64,000 bases of DNA from Spironucleus salmonicida (lineage: Eukaryota; Fornicata; Diplomonadida; Hexamitidae). Below are positions 9,417-21,382 of this stretch, one piece after another; positions within the stretch are counted from its first letter, which is position 1, and every line of letters starts with the position of its first letter. A model generated the notes under the pieces. That model was not told where the DNA came from. It was given only the letters and a program-made list of their open reading frames with translations, and did not search any database. Made by a program: the position numbers and the translations under genes. The DNA lies in contig CM035317.1 in the NCBI GenBank assembly GCA_000497125.2, positions 1,390,001 through 1,454,000 on the forward strand. Reading direction: 5' to 3'.

Positions 9417-12119
9417 TCACTTCTTTCCCTACATGACAAGGTTATAATCTTACATAAAAACGTGCAGTACATTTTATATCATCTCCTCTTAATTACTACT
9501 TGCTATACTAATACTCTCTTTGACTATCTTATGAACATCTGGTTAAACTAAAACATTTCTAATATTTTATGAGCAATTGATTGCTCCATAAAGCATTTAA
9601 AATTCTATGGCTAAGCCCATGCCTTTTAGATCAAAATTTAAATCTACATTTTATAGATAAGAGTAGAAACATTTAAGAATTTCTGTCATATCATGTTGTT
9701 TAACTATTATATTAGGCAAAGTGAAATAAACTCCAGATAATTGCATAGATGTTATACACAGTTCAGTAGTTTTTGAATCTGCAACTGCAGAATTAAGATA
9801 AGTTGCATTTTTAAGAATAATATTTAATATTTATTTTTAAACCTATTCATTAACCACATTCGGGCGCTCAATATAAGATTAGCACATACATGATAGCATT
9901 GCCCTGGATGATGGTAAAAGATCCTTAGAAAGTTATAATACCGCATCATTATACAATTGAGCAGCTACATCATTAGAAACCAATGGTAGAAGATTGGCTA
10001 ATAATTCGCATGCATGAACATGAATTAAGTATTCAGAATTCCTAGATGAATTAAATAAAATCTCTAATAAAAATATTAAGTTATCGATATAATCTAAATT
10101 CTTAATAAAAATAATTTAAGCGATTCTAGTATATGCATTATAAACTTAACATATACAATCATGATAATTTAAAATATCAATCTAAAAGAACTCTAACAAA
10201 TTTTTAAGATTCTGATTATAAAGATTGATAATGTCTAAAATTGATATTTAATTTTAAATTTCTAAATCAAAAATATCATAATTCAGCATGCCCTATGTTA
10301 AGCTTTAAAGTAAAGCGACTAAATTACTTAGGCAGCTTTCTTCAAAAAATAAAAATAATTAATTTTTATTATTCTGCTGGTTTAGGGTAGTTAAAAGATT
10401 AAAGAAATTGGTTGTAAACGAATTCATAGCTTATAAAGATGGTATAACTGCTTATTTCGAAGTAAGCTTTACAGTAAGTTTTTCTTTTAAAATATCTATT
10501 AGCTATTTCTTTATGATAATTTCACTTGGAGCGAATTTTGTAGCTTCTAATGTAACATCAGATTGATTTTCACTTAACACATATTTTTAATTAGTAGAGA
10601 AGAAAAATTAGCAAAAATCTATTTACATAAATGCTTGACAAAGTTCTGATGCAATAGAAGAGCCAGTTATGATTGATTATGATAATACCATTAAAATTTT
10701 CATTTACAATTCACCATATAATTATGAGAATGAAGCATTTTGAGATAAATATAACTTTTCAAAATAATATGCTATAGCTTAAAAAAATATAATTGGACTA
10801 ATAACCATGTCTATTTAATTTAAAATAAATTCCAGCATTAAATAAAGAGGTTCGGCAATAGATTGAAAATATTATACTGGAACGAAGTTCAAGAAATTTT
10901 TAATAAATAATATACCTGTTGAATTTAATAATAATAAATTTTATTATTTTATTTCCTATTATAAAAAGGGGAATATTATTTGTAATACTTACTATAATAA
11001 AGGTTGTGCTTAATCATGATAAAACAAAGGCATTAATGCGGCTGCTAAAACGAGATAATTTCCAGTGATGCTAACAGATATTAATTATAATAATTGTTGA
11101 ACCAGTGATAAGAATGGAACAATAGACATATCCTACTCAGTTGATGCAATATAAGTGTGCTGAGTAAATTATAACAGACAATCAAATGACTGTGCAATAA
11201 GCTATTAATCCGATTTTTGGTTTAATATAATAGGGACTATAACTTTCTCTGATAAGTCCCAGTTTAACTGGTAATTGCATTTATCCATTTAAACAAAGAA
11301 ATATATGATTTTACTAATTTAGACTCCATAATCTTTGCCTTATAAATATTCTAGATAAATGCTAGATAAATTACTATATATATCTGACAAATAAGAAACA
11401 ATAATACTCTGTTTAACCCTATTTATTTCTACAAATATATCTAGCATCGAACCGATCAGCTTAGATCCACCCTATCCTTAACTAATATAACTTGTAAGCA
11501 TAGATAAAACTACCTTAATAACTTCTTCACAAAGATGTGGTAAATTTTTAACCAGCTTTTCAATAATTCTAAAGCAAGAAAATATAAATGGTTCATCTGA
11601 TACAGTTTGGATGGCGCCAAATATCTTTTCTAATATAGTTCTGTGTTTAAATACTAAAGTTTGAACTGAACTGAAGGATGAGTCTTCAAATAAGATTTGC
11701 AGGACTTTATAGCTATTAATTGTGCAAGTTTCTAACAACTATGTAATAATTTCAGCATGAAGTGGCTTTCCGCCTTTAGTTAAAGAATCTGCTTCTAATA
11801 AAACAGCTAAAAGCTATGGAGCAGTAGGAACATCCTCTAATGCTGTAAGAAGCTATTAAAACACTAAAGTTCTATAAGCTTTGTCTTGTTTATTAAACTA
11901 ATTATAATTAAATAATTTTGTATCAATTGACCTCTACTTAAGATAGTTTTTTGCTAATAATGTGGATTAAATTCTTTCATTTAACGGAGAACTAGGATCA
12001 ACTCCTTTCTCTAATGCGGCCTTAAAGAAATCAAAGTCTCTTTATAAAGATAATGTTGATATAATTTAGTTGACACGATGTTAGTCTTAAATAGTAAGGA
12101 TTTGATTTAACGATTCCAT
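9417..12119 (-). CDS. Second alpha-solenoid (ARM/HEAT-like) protein
   Basis: 900 codons on the minus strand, ATG at 12119 (MESLNQILTIQ), TGA at 9419-9417. Repeated amphipathic helix pairs run the full length, for example LLTALEDVPTAPQLLAVLL, FSCFRIIEKLVKNLPHL and CEEVIKVVLSMLTSYI, as in ARM/HEAT proteins; this could again be a karyopherin-like transport receptor or a scaffold. It shows no clear sequence identity with the solenoid gene at 3589-6657, so I do not claim a duplication. The stop is inside AGTGAT, part of a recurring 3' signal in this window. Start chosen as the first ATG after an upstream in-frame stop region. Confidence 0.7.
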
Positions 12120-13652
12120 GAAGGAAGTGGAATATTATTGCGGAAATTATAGTAAAGTATCATATAATAGTAAATTTAATAAAAATAATTATGATACTTA
12201 CATAGCTTATAGGAAATATTTAAATATAAACCAAGTATCAACAAACCTTCAGTATCATATAAAGCGATATATTCATTTTATTAGTTCGACAAGTCGTTTT
12301 TCAGACAATATGTTGATACAATCTTTTACTTATTTATATAATGTTTTATAATATTGTAAAACACCGTTTAATATTTTATATAATTTAATTAATAGCTATT
12401 ATAAACGTTTGGTTGACTGAAAATTTACTATATAATAATACAAATTTATACTTACTAAGTAGTCATTTAATTTAATGAAAAACCACTAATTAATTATTCA
12501 ATCATTACATGACTATAATAGAAATAGTGTTAAAGATCAAATAAATTCAATTAAAAATCATAATATTACCATTACTTCTATTAATATAATTAGATTCTAA
12601 CTAGTATCTAATAATGATATATTTATGATTTTGCTATTTCTTATTTAGCAATTGTGAGATTAAATATTACTATATACTATTATGATAATAATTACTTCAT
12701 AAACTATTTTTACTATTAAATATTACTAAAATAAAAAGTAAACCATTAATTTTCTATAATACAAATGTAAATATACCAATCAATCAAATCTTAAATTATT
12801 ATTCATAAAAAATCAAATAAGCAAAAATCCACCTAAAGCAATAACCGCTAACTCCAATTCATAATTTTGTAATGATGGTAGTTCATACAATATGTATATA
12901 TGGTCTTAATATACTATTTTAGACTTAAATTTAAGTAAAATCAAATAAATGAAAATACAAAATAATAATAATTTGACATAAGTTCTGACGAATTTCAATC
13001 CTCTAAAACCCACTTAAGTTTGAATTTTTGACTATTATAAAATCTATATCTAATATTATTTATCTAACTACTCCTGTAATAATTAAGAAAAACATGAAAT
13101 ATGATATACAGTTTTATTTATATTTAATTTTTATATAGCTGTTGCCTCTTTTAAAGAACCTAAACACAGTAAACTCTAATATTTAGTATCATATTTAGTT
13201 ATTGAGGATTTTACTAAATAGAAGTTTAATATTCCTTTGTTGCAAAATTAGTTTCCTTAAAGTGCGTATATTAAAGGGAGATGCAATGGGGAGATGACAG
13301 ATTAAAAAATATTAGGATTTATAGTTTTGAAAATCTAATGGCTGAGTGAGCTAATTTGAGATTATGAATAGTATTTAATTACTTTGGTATCAGGGAAATA
13401 TAATGTATTATAGTCTAATTGCTCTTGTGGTATTTATGTTACAAAATAAGCTTCTAAAAACTATTGCTATAAATTTGCAGGGCCTGAAATTGTAAGGAAT
13501 AAGCTTTTTAGACCAAAAGTTTATTTTGGATGAATCATTAAAAATTATATTTTATATATTTTATATATAATATTCAATAACTAATTGTCCCCTCCAGCGT
13601 TTTATGTTATATATATTTTTACCATATAATATGTGTTGAAATATAAATTAAA
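12120..13652. other. 1.5-kb AT-rich intergenic stretch
   Basis: Between a minus-strand and a plus-strand gene. Open frames occur (a 100-codon plus-strand frame from 12118 and one near 13400-13630), but their composition is Ile/Lys/Asn/Tyr-rich, as expected of AT-rich noncoding DNA, and neither shows a motif. No RNA gene was recognised. Confidence 0.5.
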
Positions 13653-14210
13653 ATGGAGCAAATCTACATCGCCCTATTAAAACTTACCTAAACATAACCA
13701 ATATTTCTAGCATCACAATACAATTCTGAGTCAATAAATTTTCTTATCCGATCAAAGACTCTTGAGTTGGCTAAATTTGCATCAAGGAATCTTGCAAATT
13801 CTCTGAAAGATAACGAATTTATTTAAGCTAAATTTAATGACTCTCATAATTTTGCTATTTATGGGAAAAGAGCTGGAAATCTTATCTCAATTTGTGTATA
13901 AAGTGAAACAAAATAAGCATTATCATTTCTAAATTAAATTTTACGAACTTTTAAAAATCGCGATTTTGCTGAGGTGAAATTTGACTGTAATTGCGTGAAT
14001 TTAAAAGAAATTAAGGTTGATAATTCACTTAATAACCTATAAAATGAACTCGAGGAGACTAAAAATTTGGTTTATGAAAATCTCGAAAATGTCATAAAAC
14101 GTGGTTAAAATATTGATGAAATTTATGCTAAAACTATTGACTTGAGCGATGGAGCGAAAGCATTTTTGTAAGCGAGTAAAAAGATGAAGTGTAGATGCTT
14201 GGGGATGTGA
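13653..14210 (+). CDS. YKT6: Ykt6-type R-SNARE with CaaX box
   Basis: 185 codons, ATG 13653 to TGA 14208-14210. Residues 1 to about 120 fit a longin domain (MEQIYIALLKLTQ... EVKFDCNCVNL). Residues about 128-175 are a synaptobrevin-like SNARE helix (LQNELEETKNLVYENLENVI) with the zero-layer arginine at R150. There is no transmembrane segment. The protein ends KCRCLGM, giving C180 for palmitoylation and C182-L-G-M as a prenylation CaaX box, the hallmark of Ykt6. Ykt6 acts in ER-Golgi, endosomal and homotypic vacuolar fusion and cycles between cytosol and membrane through these lipids. AGTGAA follows the stop directly. Family assignment is strong; the exact trafficking step is inferred. Confidence 0.9.
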
Positions 14211-14477
14211 AGTGAAAACGTATTATATCAATGAAAATTTACAATATTCTTGTTTATGAAAAGGTAGAATATTTTAATAATGTAGTTCACTCCTGATAGC
14301 AAGCTAATCAATTATTATACATGATATGACATTAGAACAAGAGTAAGATTATAGCGATATGCCTTTTTTTGTAGTCTGATTTTCTAATATAGATAATTAG
14401 AAATTTTATATCAGGGCTTTGAATCTTAACATAAGATAATTAATATGAGTAAAACGTAAAAATATAAATCTTATTTT

Positions 14478-14961
14478 TACTAGTTTTCGGTTTCCCAATG
14501 CAATATCGGATACGGCGTGCAACATTCTGTATGACACCAAATCAGCGCGTAACCAAACAAAGAAGCTGACGCAGGTACTCTAATAGTTGGATGCCTATTG
14601 TGGGGAGCATGAGCTGCGTTGGTAGATTTTCCAGGGTGCGCGTTTCCGATCAGACTGCAACATGCGTTCTAGCTCCATCCTTGTCCGGGCATGTTCCCTC
14701 GGCAGGGGGCGCTAACAGGCTGCCGACGATATACACCCGCACCTCAGACTTGGAACGTCACCGGTTACAGCACCCACAAAGACATCGATATCCGCAACTG
14801 TCTCGGCGGAAAGCACTGCCGCGACGGCTATGCATAATGCAGGGCAAAGGCCCACTAGGCGAACTTCTGTGCCACCAACTCAATCGTCTTCCAGACCATG
14901 CCCCTGACTCAGCTGTCCGCCTCGCAGTTGGTCATAGCTAAGCCCGTGCCACGTAGCCCCT
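14478..14961 (+). repeat. GC-rich dispersed repeat, copy B (57 bp shorter)
   Basis: Inverted copy of 2301-2840. It starts at tactagttttcggtttccc and ends at the agcccct matching copy A's other end. It lacks 57 bases relative to copy A near 14770, which removes exactly 19 codons, so the two frames open in copy A are also open here (116 residues, 14591-14941, and the MFPRQG frame). A few substitutions separate the copies, including a His-to-Arg change in the second frame. Flanking DNA is unrelated and AT-rich, so this looks like two insertions or a copied segment rather than a simple inverted duplication. Confidence 0.75.
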
Positions 14962-15461
14962 AATACATTGATACAATGTTCAAATAGGAATAGTTTAGAC
15001 CGTACAAAGCCACTATGAGAAGCTAAAATAAAAATGAGAGCATCACTAATAAGAAAGTCTTTAACAAGTTTAACACAATACTCTGTATAATAATAAAATA
15101 TCCATTCTAAAATCAGTAATATTAAATTAGAACTAGAAAATCTATTTCTAAAAATCAATAATAATACTATCAGTAATTTAATAAGTGAACTATTTAAATT
15201 TCTAAACAAAAACTTTTAATAAATTTAGTATGTTTAATGACTAATAGCATTAGTATCTTCTCAAATTTAAGTAAATTATTTTATTTAAATCTAATATATA
15301 ACAATCAAGTACAACTTATATTCCTTATAATTGGTTGGATAAGAAATTTATCGCTAGTAAAAAAACAATTTATAAGCAATATAAATAGCTAACAATTGTT
15401 AATTTTTAAAAGAATGAGAATTCATAAAGAACTACAGATACCTATTATTCCTTATTATACA
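14962..15461. other. AT-rich gap between GC-rich repeat B and MGCG paralogue 2
   Basis: A hydrophobic minus-strand frame is open here and continues into the GC-rich repeat, but it has no ATG before the upstream in-frame TGA at 15263-15261. I treat it as noncoding. No RNA gene or terminator was recognised. Confidence 0.45.
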
Positions 15462-15941
15462 TCATTTAAATATACTTAGTATAATATTTGGATCCTTTGA
15501 TATACAATCTTTGATCGGGTCCTCAAATTCATCATTTTCTATCGCATCAATATAAATATTTTCATATAATTACCTGATTTTATTATTATTCGTATGTTGT
15601 TCTGAAAATTGCAGTGTTTAATCTAAAATATAAACTAAAGGAAATTCATGCTCTTTTTGATCACCGGATATACCTGAATTACTATTTTACGCTTTAAGTA
15701 GAGAATCAACATCACAAATATCAGATGAACCTTGTTAGTAGTTAATATTTGTATTTAATATCGCAGACGACAATAAAAGTGTCATTTTTTAGTACTTTGT
15801 AGGATCATTTAACTAATCATATAAATCTGCTGTCTAAACATAATGCTATAATTCCATAGTAGCTACAAAATTAAGTAAGTCTGAGTTGTTCTCCGATGCT
15901 GATTCCTGAAGTATTACATTTTAGTCATACCCACACCCCAT
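15462..15941 (-). CDS. MGCG-type small acidic protein, paralogue 2
   Basis: 159 codons on the minus strand, ATG 15941, TGA 15464-15462. It begins MGCGYDQNV and so shares the Met-Gly-Cys-Gly lipid-anchor context with 3008-3481. Shared blocks in the same order are an ILN motif near residue 65, ISGD near 95, FPLVYILD near 105, YENIYIDAIEND near 127 and a C-terminal SIFK. Identity outside the blocks is low, so the duplication is old. No enzyme motif is present; a membrane-peripheral structural or adaptor role is only a guess. Confidence 0.75.
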
Positions 15942-16150
15942 TTTATTGTATAATAACTTAATTTTATATATTCGTTTGTTATTATTTATAAAATTATAGA
16001 ATCAACAACGAACTAGTATTAGACTGTCTTTAGATAAATTAAGTTTATATATTTCCTCACTCCTATATACAATTTTATATTTATCATCTGAATTTATGAT
16101 GCATAATGTATTTACGAACTCTATATTTACAAAAATATACAGGATCCAAA

Positions 16151-16648
16151 ATGTCTAGTTATTTTACAACGCCATACTAATCCGGCTCAGAAGAAAAAGA
16201 CACACCTGATTCACCATAAATATAAAAATAAATATTTTATTACCAAAAACCACTTATTTGGCCTTCTAGGAAGTAAGGTCGACGTGTGTCAGTACCATGG
16301 TCGTTTGAAGAAGATGAATATTTAACTGAACTTGTGGAAAAAATTGGTGTCAAAAATTGGAGGAAAATATAGGAAGTTATATACGGTGTATTTAAAACAT
16401 ATAGATCAACAGAATAAATCTCTCAACACTGGTATAGAGTTGTAAATCCTTAAATTATAAAAGGTAAATGGAGCTAAGATGAGGATTAAAAGCTGATAAA
16501 TGCAGTTAGACTTTGTAGTCCGAAATAATGGAAACATATAGCGAATTAATTAAGTGGAAGAAGTGATATATAAGTAAGATATCGATTAGAGCGCCTAAAA
16601 AAGTAACTGCTGAAGCATAATATTTTAGATTAAGAGTTTTTGCCTTGA
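16151..16648 (+). CDS. Two-repeat Myb/SANT DNA-binding protein
   Basis: 165 codons, ATG 16151 to TGA 16646-16648. Two Myb repeats follow a short polar N-terminus. Repeat 1 spans about residues 48-100 with Trp at 50, 70 and 94 (VPWSFEEDEYL... NWRKI... ISQHWYRVV). Repeat 2 spans about 105-150 with Trp at 107 and 127 and Tyr in the third position at 144 (GKWSQDEDQKL... QWKHIANQL... QVRYRLERL). The spacing is that of R2R3-type Myb domains, which bind DNA in the major groove. There is no obvious activation domain, so it is a minimal DNA-binding protein, likely a transcription factor. AGTGAAA starts at the last base of the stop codon. Confidence 0.88.
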
Positions 16649-16728
16649 GTGAAAGTCATATTTTTAATAATTTAAGATTCATAATATCCTCATAATATAA
16701 TATTTTCCTTTCATTTTTCATTTCATTC

Positions 16729-18063
16729 ATGACACAAATTATTACAGGTGATTAAGCCGGTTTTATACGTATTTTACACCCATTTTCATTGTAAAAATTT
16801 GCATCTAGATTGCATTCTGTAACCAAAAATGCAAATACTGTTACTTGTGTTAAAAATATTGATAATTATCATATTTTTGGATATGAGAACGGAAATGTGG
16901 GTATTTATACCTTAAATAATCTAGATTTTAGTTAATAGATACTATTTGAAACAAAACAGTACTAATTACCAAATGAAATTCCAATTCATCATTCATATTT
17001 CGATAAATTGAACTCTAAGACTCAATTTTCAATTATTAACGTGAATATTATTAATAATTTATTGTATGTAGCTACCATATTATCAGAAGTTTTAATTTTT
17101 GACTATAAAACGAATATTTTTATTAAAAAGTTCTAAATCTCATCAGAATATAGAAAATTTATTACAATTAATTTTATGCACAATTTTATTATCCATGCAG
17201 GTTATAACACTATTCCTTCAATTCATAACCTTGATGGTACCAAAATTTGTGAGTTATAAAAGCCTGAAATAGAGTATTTAACTGGTTTAGAAAAAAAATT
17301 TGAGCTAACCTAGATATAAACCTATGAATAATTTATTATTTGTGCAGATGCTAGAGGTTATTTATATAGATATAATATATAAGACTTGCTTACCAATAAT
17401 TTTGTTAATTAAAAATCACATACTATACCTTCTATAGAAAAATCAATATAACTTTTATCATTTTATCGATTTGAAGATTTTAAAATCACATCTCTTTCTA
17501 TTGGAACTAACCTTAAATAATTGAATTAATAGTAAAAACAGCAAAGACAAGCGTTAATTTCTCGCAAAACTTGTGCCTAAAATGATAATTTTGGACCAAA
17601 AAGAGGAACAAATCCAGTTAAAAAAGTATTCAAGCAAACTATTTTTGATGATTGCATACTTGATGTATAGCTGGTTATTGGTACCGGAAATGGAGCAATC
17701 GCAATACTAGATGCTATTACAGGTTTGATAATTAGTAGAAATGGGAGGTTGAGTTAAAGTGCTATTACGTTTGTTTAAGTCATTTAAGATGGAATTATTG
17801 TTTGTGGAAGAGATAAATTTATTAGAATTTTAAGCAACGATTTAGAAGTGAAAAGCGCTACCTATGTAGTAAATGACGTAGTCGGAGCATATTAGTTTGG
17901 TGAAGGCGAGTAGGCATCTGATAATGAGATTGAAGAGGAAGAATTTGGCGTAGAAGAGGAAACTAACACAGAAATATAGTTAGAAACTATAAAAGAGGTA
18001 CAGCGGGTGTAATAAGATGAGGGCGAATTAAATGTAGATTTAGGATTTTTTGATGATTTGTGA
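16729..18063 (+). CDS. WD40-like beta-propeller, possibly NSA1/WDR74-like
   Basis: 444 codons, ATG 16729 to TGA 18061-18063. Repeated strand-rich units (ITGDQAGFIRILHPFS; IFGYENGNVGIYTL; IGTGNGAIAILDAITGLIIS; IIVCGRDKFIRILS) fit a degenerate WD40 propeller over residues 1 to about 390, followed by an acidic tail ending LGFFDDL. The order of the last two blades (a G-x-G-x-hxhhD unit, then a CGxDxFhRhh unit) recalls NSA1/WDR74, a 60S ribosome-assembly factor, but the match is by eye only. A generic WD40 scaffold is the safer reading. It lies 80 bp after the Myb gene on the same strand. Confidence 0.65.
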
Positions 18064-18354
18064 ACGTATACTTTATTTTATTTTTATTGATAATATCTAA
18101 TATAATATTATTAACTACTTGATTTTAATAAACATTAATTAATTCACATCATTATATAATTTACTATATATTCCTAATTACCATATACTATTTTTGATTG
18201 ATATACAGTTTCACTTTTTTAATATTTATTTATTTATTTATTTAATAAATATATATTATATTTGTATTGCTATAAAAACTGTAGTGATTGTTGTTCATAG
18301 TTAAATAGGAAATTATGATTATTAACTAGTACTATATGGTAATTGTAAATTAAA

Positions 18355-18516
18355 ATGGGCCTAGACGGTTAAAATAAATTAAACTTCGAATCAATGTCAT
18401 TCTCGCATTATATACGTCCGGTACGTACTATTGACAAATAGTTATGTATTAAAACTGAAAATTTGCTTGAATTACAAGATATTAGATAACGTACATGTTC
18501 AAAAATATTAGAATGA
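18355..18516 (+). CDS. Possible 53-residue MG-start peptide
   Basis: ATG 18355 to TGA 18514-18516. The sequence starts MGLDGQNKL and is more mixed in composition than the surrounding AT-rich DNA (SFSHYIRPVRTIDKQLC). The aaaATG context resembles that of other genes here. It lies in the 490-bp gap between a plus-strand and a minus-strand gene. With only 53 codons and no relative seen, it could be chance. Confidence 0.3.
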
Positions 18517-18553
18517 TACTCCTAAGCGAAGTGATATAAATTATTGATTAAAT

Positions 18554-20899
18554 TCATTTATTTTTAATTTAAAGAAGTCCTTAATACCACTTCTCGATAG
18601 CTTATCCGGTAAACTTAGCCTCGATACCATTTACATTTAAAATTAAGTAATTATCTTTTAAACTAATTTTTCTAATGAGAGTAAATCTTATTTGCTATGG
18701 CTATTTATTTTAAATAAGAACAGCTATTCTTGATAAGTCTGGTAATACTTGGAGTTAAACTTTTGTTTAATAATTGTGTTAAATTCGAATAAAATTTTAT
18801 GGTTGAAATAGAAAACTAATGTCAGTTTTGTATGTTTAAAGTTTAGGTATCCGACTAGATTTTTATGTTTTATTCATTGGTTAAATAGTTTTTTATATTT
18901 ATGTGATATTTGACAATGTCAAATCTTATTTAAGATGATTGCATACTAAATCTATATCATCTTTCACTGATTCGATAGTATTATCTGACTAGTGAATGTT
19001 GATAGTTTTTAATTATGCTATTTAATTTAACAGTTAATAGTCTAATTCGTTATTCTAGTAAAAATACATATTATTTTTTAATTAATTGAAGTTGCTGACA
19101 TACAATTAGATAATAGGCCTAATTTTATCATATGAGTCATATAAGCATTGTTAACTTCCTTGTTATACACTTTATAATAGCAAATTAAGCTTATCTATAA
19201 TAATATTGTTGTTATATTTTTTATAATTATCCAATGCAAGGCGATGATTTTCTAAAAAGGAATTTAAATTTGTTTACTTATTATTAATGTACAACCATAT
19301 TTCTTTTTAAATACGAAGTAATCTGTATTTTTGGCTTTAAATATCTTCATATCTCATTTGATTAATTTCAATAGTTAATAAATTATAATTAACAATTTAG
19401 TTATTTAATAATTTAGATACTTTATTGATATTAACAGGTTATTATTTCTAACAATATTAATCTACTGCCGTTTCAGTCTCTGTGACTTGATTATTATTAT
19501 TATTATTATTATTATTACACGTAGCACTTTTTAAGATAAAATTTTGTAATTTCAGTTCTATTTTTACTAAATCATTCAATAAGATTAAGTTTTTTTTAAT
19601 GGTTAAATTCACTTTTCGATTATCAAATAAAAACTGAGTCTATAACTCATTACCTTATTGAAACTATTGCAAAATAAAAGATTCATACGCCAACTTATCA
19701 AAAATTAATGTTTATGCTTCAGTAATTGGTAAATCATTATTATATCCTTAGTATTTATGTAAGTATTATAGTTCATGCTCAATCTATAGAAAATTCACTA
19801 ATCTATCCATAAGATTTTCAGGATTTTACGTATATTTTTGAATCAACATCATATTAATTGATTTTCCTTATTCCTAAATTGTCTGAGTAATAAGTTAATA
19901 AACGGTATCAATATGGACTGTAAGTTCGCTAAAACTATTATCAAAATGTTCAAAATTGATGCCTAATTCCTATATTATAGTCAATTAATTATCTATTTAA
20001 TAAATTTACAAATAAGTTTTCAATATAGATTCTTGATTGTTTGATTAATCAAGTAATAATTACCGCTGATTTATAAGTTAGTTTTGCAAAATAATCTATG
20101 GTACCTTATTTTATTTCCAATTTTAATAAAGTTATTATTAGTCTTGATAAGATATCAATGTTTATGTAAACTCAAAAAGTAAACTGTTAAAATCTTAAAT
20201 TCCCGTTATTTTTATATCTTTACACAAAATCAGTAACATTTATTTAAATTGAGAAAATTGGACAAGTTATTCTAATAGGATTTTTTACCTCTCAGATAGA
20301 AATTATACAAAAGTTGTATTTAACCTTAATAAATTGCATGATTTCTGTTAGTCAATAAGAAATTATAAAAATGTCTCCATTTATTCATTATTATTTTCTT
20401 AAAATTAATCTAAAATATTATGTCCATCACAAATAAAATCTAAAACATCATTAATTTGTAAATTTTTCGATAAAATACTGCTAAATGTCACACCAACAAT
20501 TTATTAATGTAATTTCTATATTTATTACTATAACTATTGATATTATAATCCATTCATACTATTGTATTTATTTCGAATTTAGCTTAGCTAGTTTTCAAAA
20601 ATAATTTTATTTTTATTATAATTATCATCTTTTTGTTCTAGAATAGGTGTAATTACTGGCAATCTTTCGTAATTCTATGCTAAATTACTAATTTAAAATA
20701 TGCTTATTTATAATTATTCTAAATAAGAATCAATTTAATTTATCATTGATTATACTTATTCATTACTTAAATTTAGTTGATTTTGATACAAAAACGTATC
20801 AAAAGTATTTATAATTGTGTCCTATTCTTAACAGTATTTACTGATTTGGCTTTAAATACGTTCATTAGTTACTTAATTTAATTTAATTATACTCTCCAT
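18554..20899 (-). CDS. 781-residue coiled-coil protein, Gln/Asn-rich
   Basis: Minus strand, ATG 20899 (MESIIKLNQV), TGA 18556-18554. Most of the length is heptad-like with very high Gln, Asn, Leu and Lys, as in long coiled coils. An uninterrupted run of nine Asn is encoded by an AAT repeat at 19490-19516. Nearly all Gln codons are TAA or TAG, so with the standard code this gene would look like noncoding DNA. The last 120 residues appear more globular (RFTLIRKISLKDNYLILNVN). A cytoskeletal or basal-body structural role is plausible but not shown. It is divergent from the gene at 20962, with 62 bp between starts. Confidence 0.7.
19490..19516 (-). repeat. In-frame AAT trinucleotide microsatellite (nine units)
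   Basis: Nine perfect ATT units on the plus strand, read as nine Asn codons in the minus-strand coiled-coil gene. Length changes in steps of three would keep the frame. Confidence 0.9.
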
Positions 20900-20961
20900 A
20901 AAATAATAATTTATAAATTATATAATATCTTAATATCAAATATTTTTGTTTCGCTCTATAT
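20900..20961. promoter_or_regulatory. 62-bp divergent promoter region
   Basis: Lies between the start codons of the 781-residue coiled-coil gene (minus) and the 115-residue coiled-coil gene (plus). It is AT-rich and too short for more than core elements. No motif recognised. Confidence 0.4.
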
Positions 20962-21309
20962 ATGTTTGAGCGATTGACAACTTCATAGTTAGGCGAATAA
21001 GACTCTCTGTCATTACTTTCATCACTAAGGTCATCAACATTAAATGATTAATAAGCTTAAAAATTAAATGAGTTAGAAAAGCATATTAAACACCTTGAGA
21101 ATAGAATATTACTTGATAATAAGGACAGCCAACTTATGAAAGAGGACATTATTTATTTACTAGCAGATCGAAAGAAGTTAGTGGTACAAAACGAAAAATT
21201 AAGCAAGAAACTCTAAAAATAAAACCTTTTAAATTCCTTTTAGCTAACAGAAGAAGAAAAGCTAGAGTCAAACAGAATTAAAGCCTTTTATTCATCGGGT
21301 TTGTAGTGA
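20962..21309 (+). CDS. Small coiled-coil protein
   Basis: 115 codons, ATG 20962 to TGA 21307-21309. A Ser/Leu-rich start (MFERLTTSQL) is followed by a clear helix with heptad spacing over residues about 30-95 (LNELEKHIKHLENRILL, then DRKKLVVQNEKLSKKLQ). The stop lies in AGTGAT. No family recognised; it probably dimerises through the coiled coil. Confidence 0.65.
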
Positions 21310-21382
21310 TTTAAGCACTCATCACTTCATTTTTTACTTGTCCATTAAATCACTTATTATCTTTCAATGATATTTAGCAAAC

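Noticed and set aside
9602-9625. Short match to the end of the GC-rich repeat (gcatgggcttagc, inverted)
   Set aside because: It is 13 bases long and lies inside the coding sequence of the 900-residue solenoid gene (GMGLAIEF). Best explained as coincidence.
12118-12420. 100-codon plus-strand frame starting MKEVEYYCGNY
   Set aside because: Its ATG overlaps the start codon of the minus-strand gene, and its composition (Asn, Tyr, Ile, Lys) is that of AT-rich noncoding DNA. With one stop codon, such frames are common.
14880-15260. Hydrophobic minus-strand frame joined to GC-rich repeat B
   Set aside because: No in-frame ATG exists between the upstream TGA and the repeat, and the hydrophobic part has chance-like composition.
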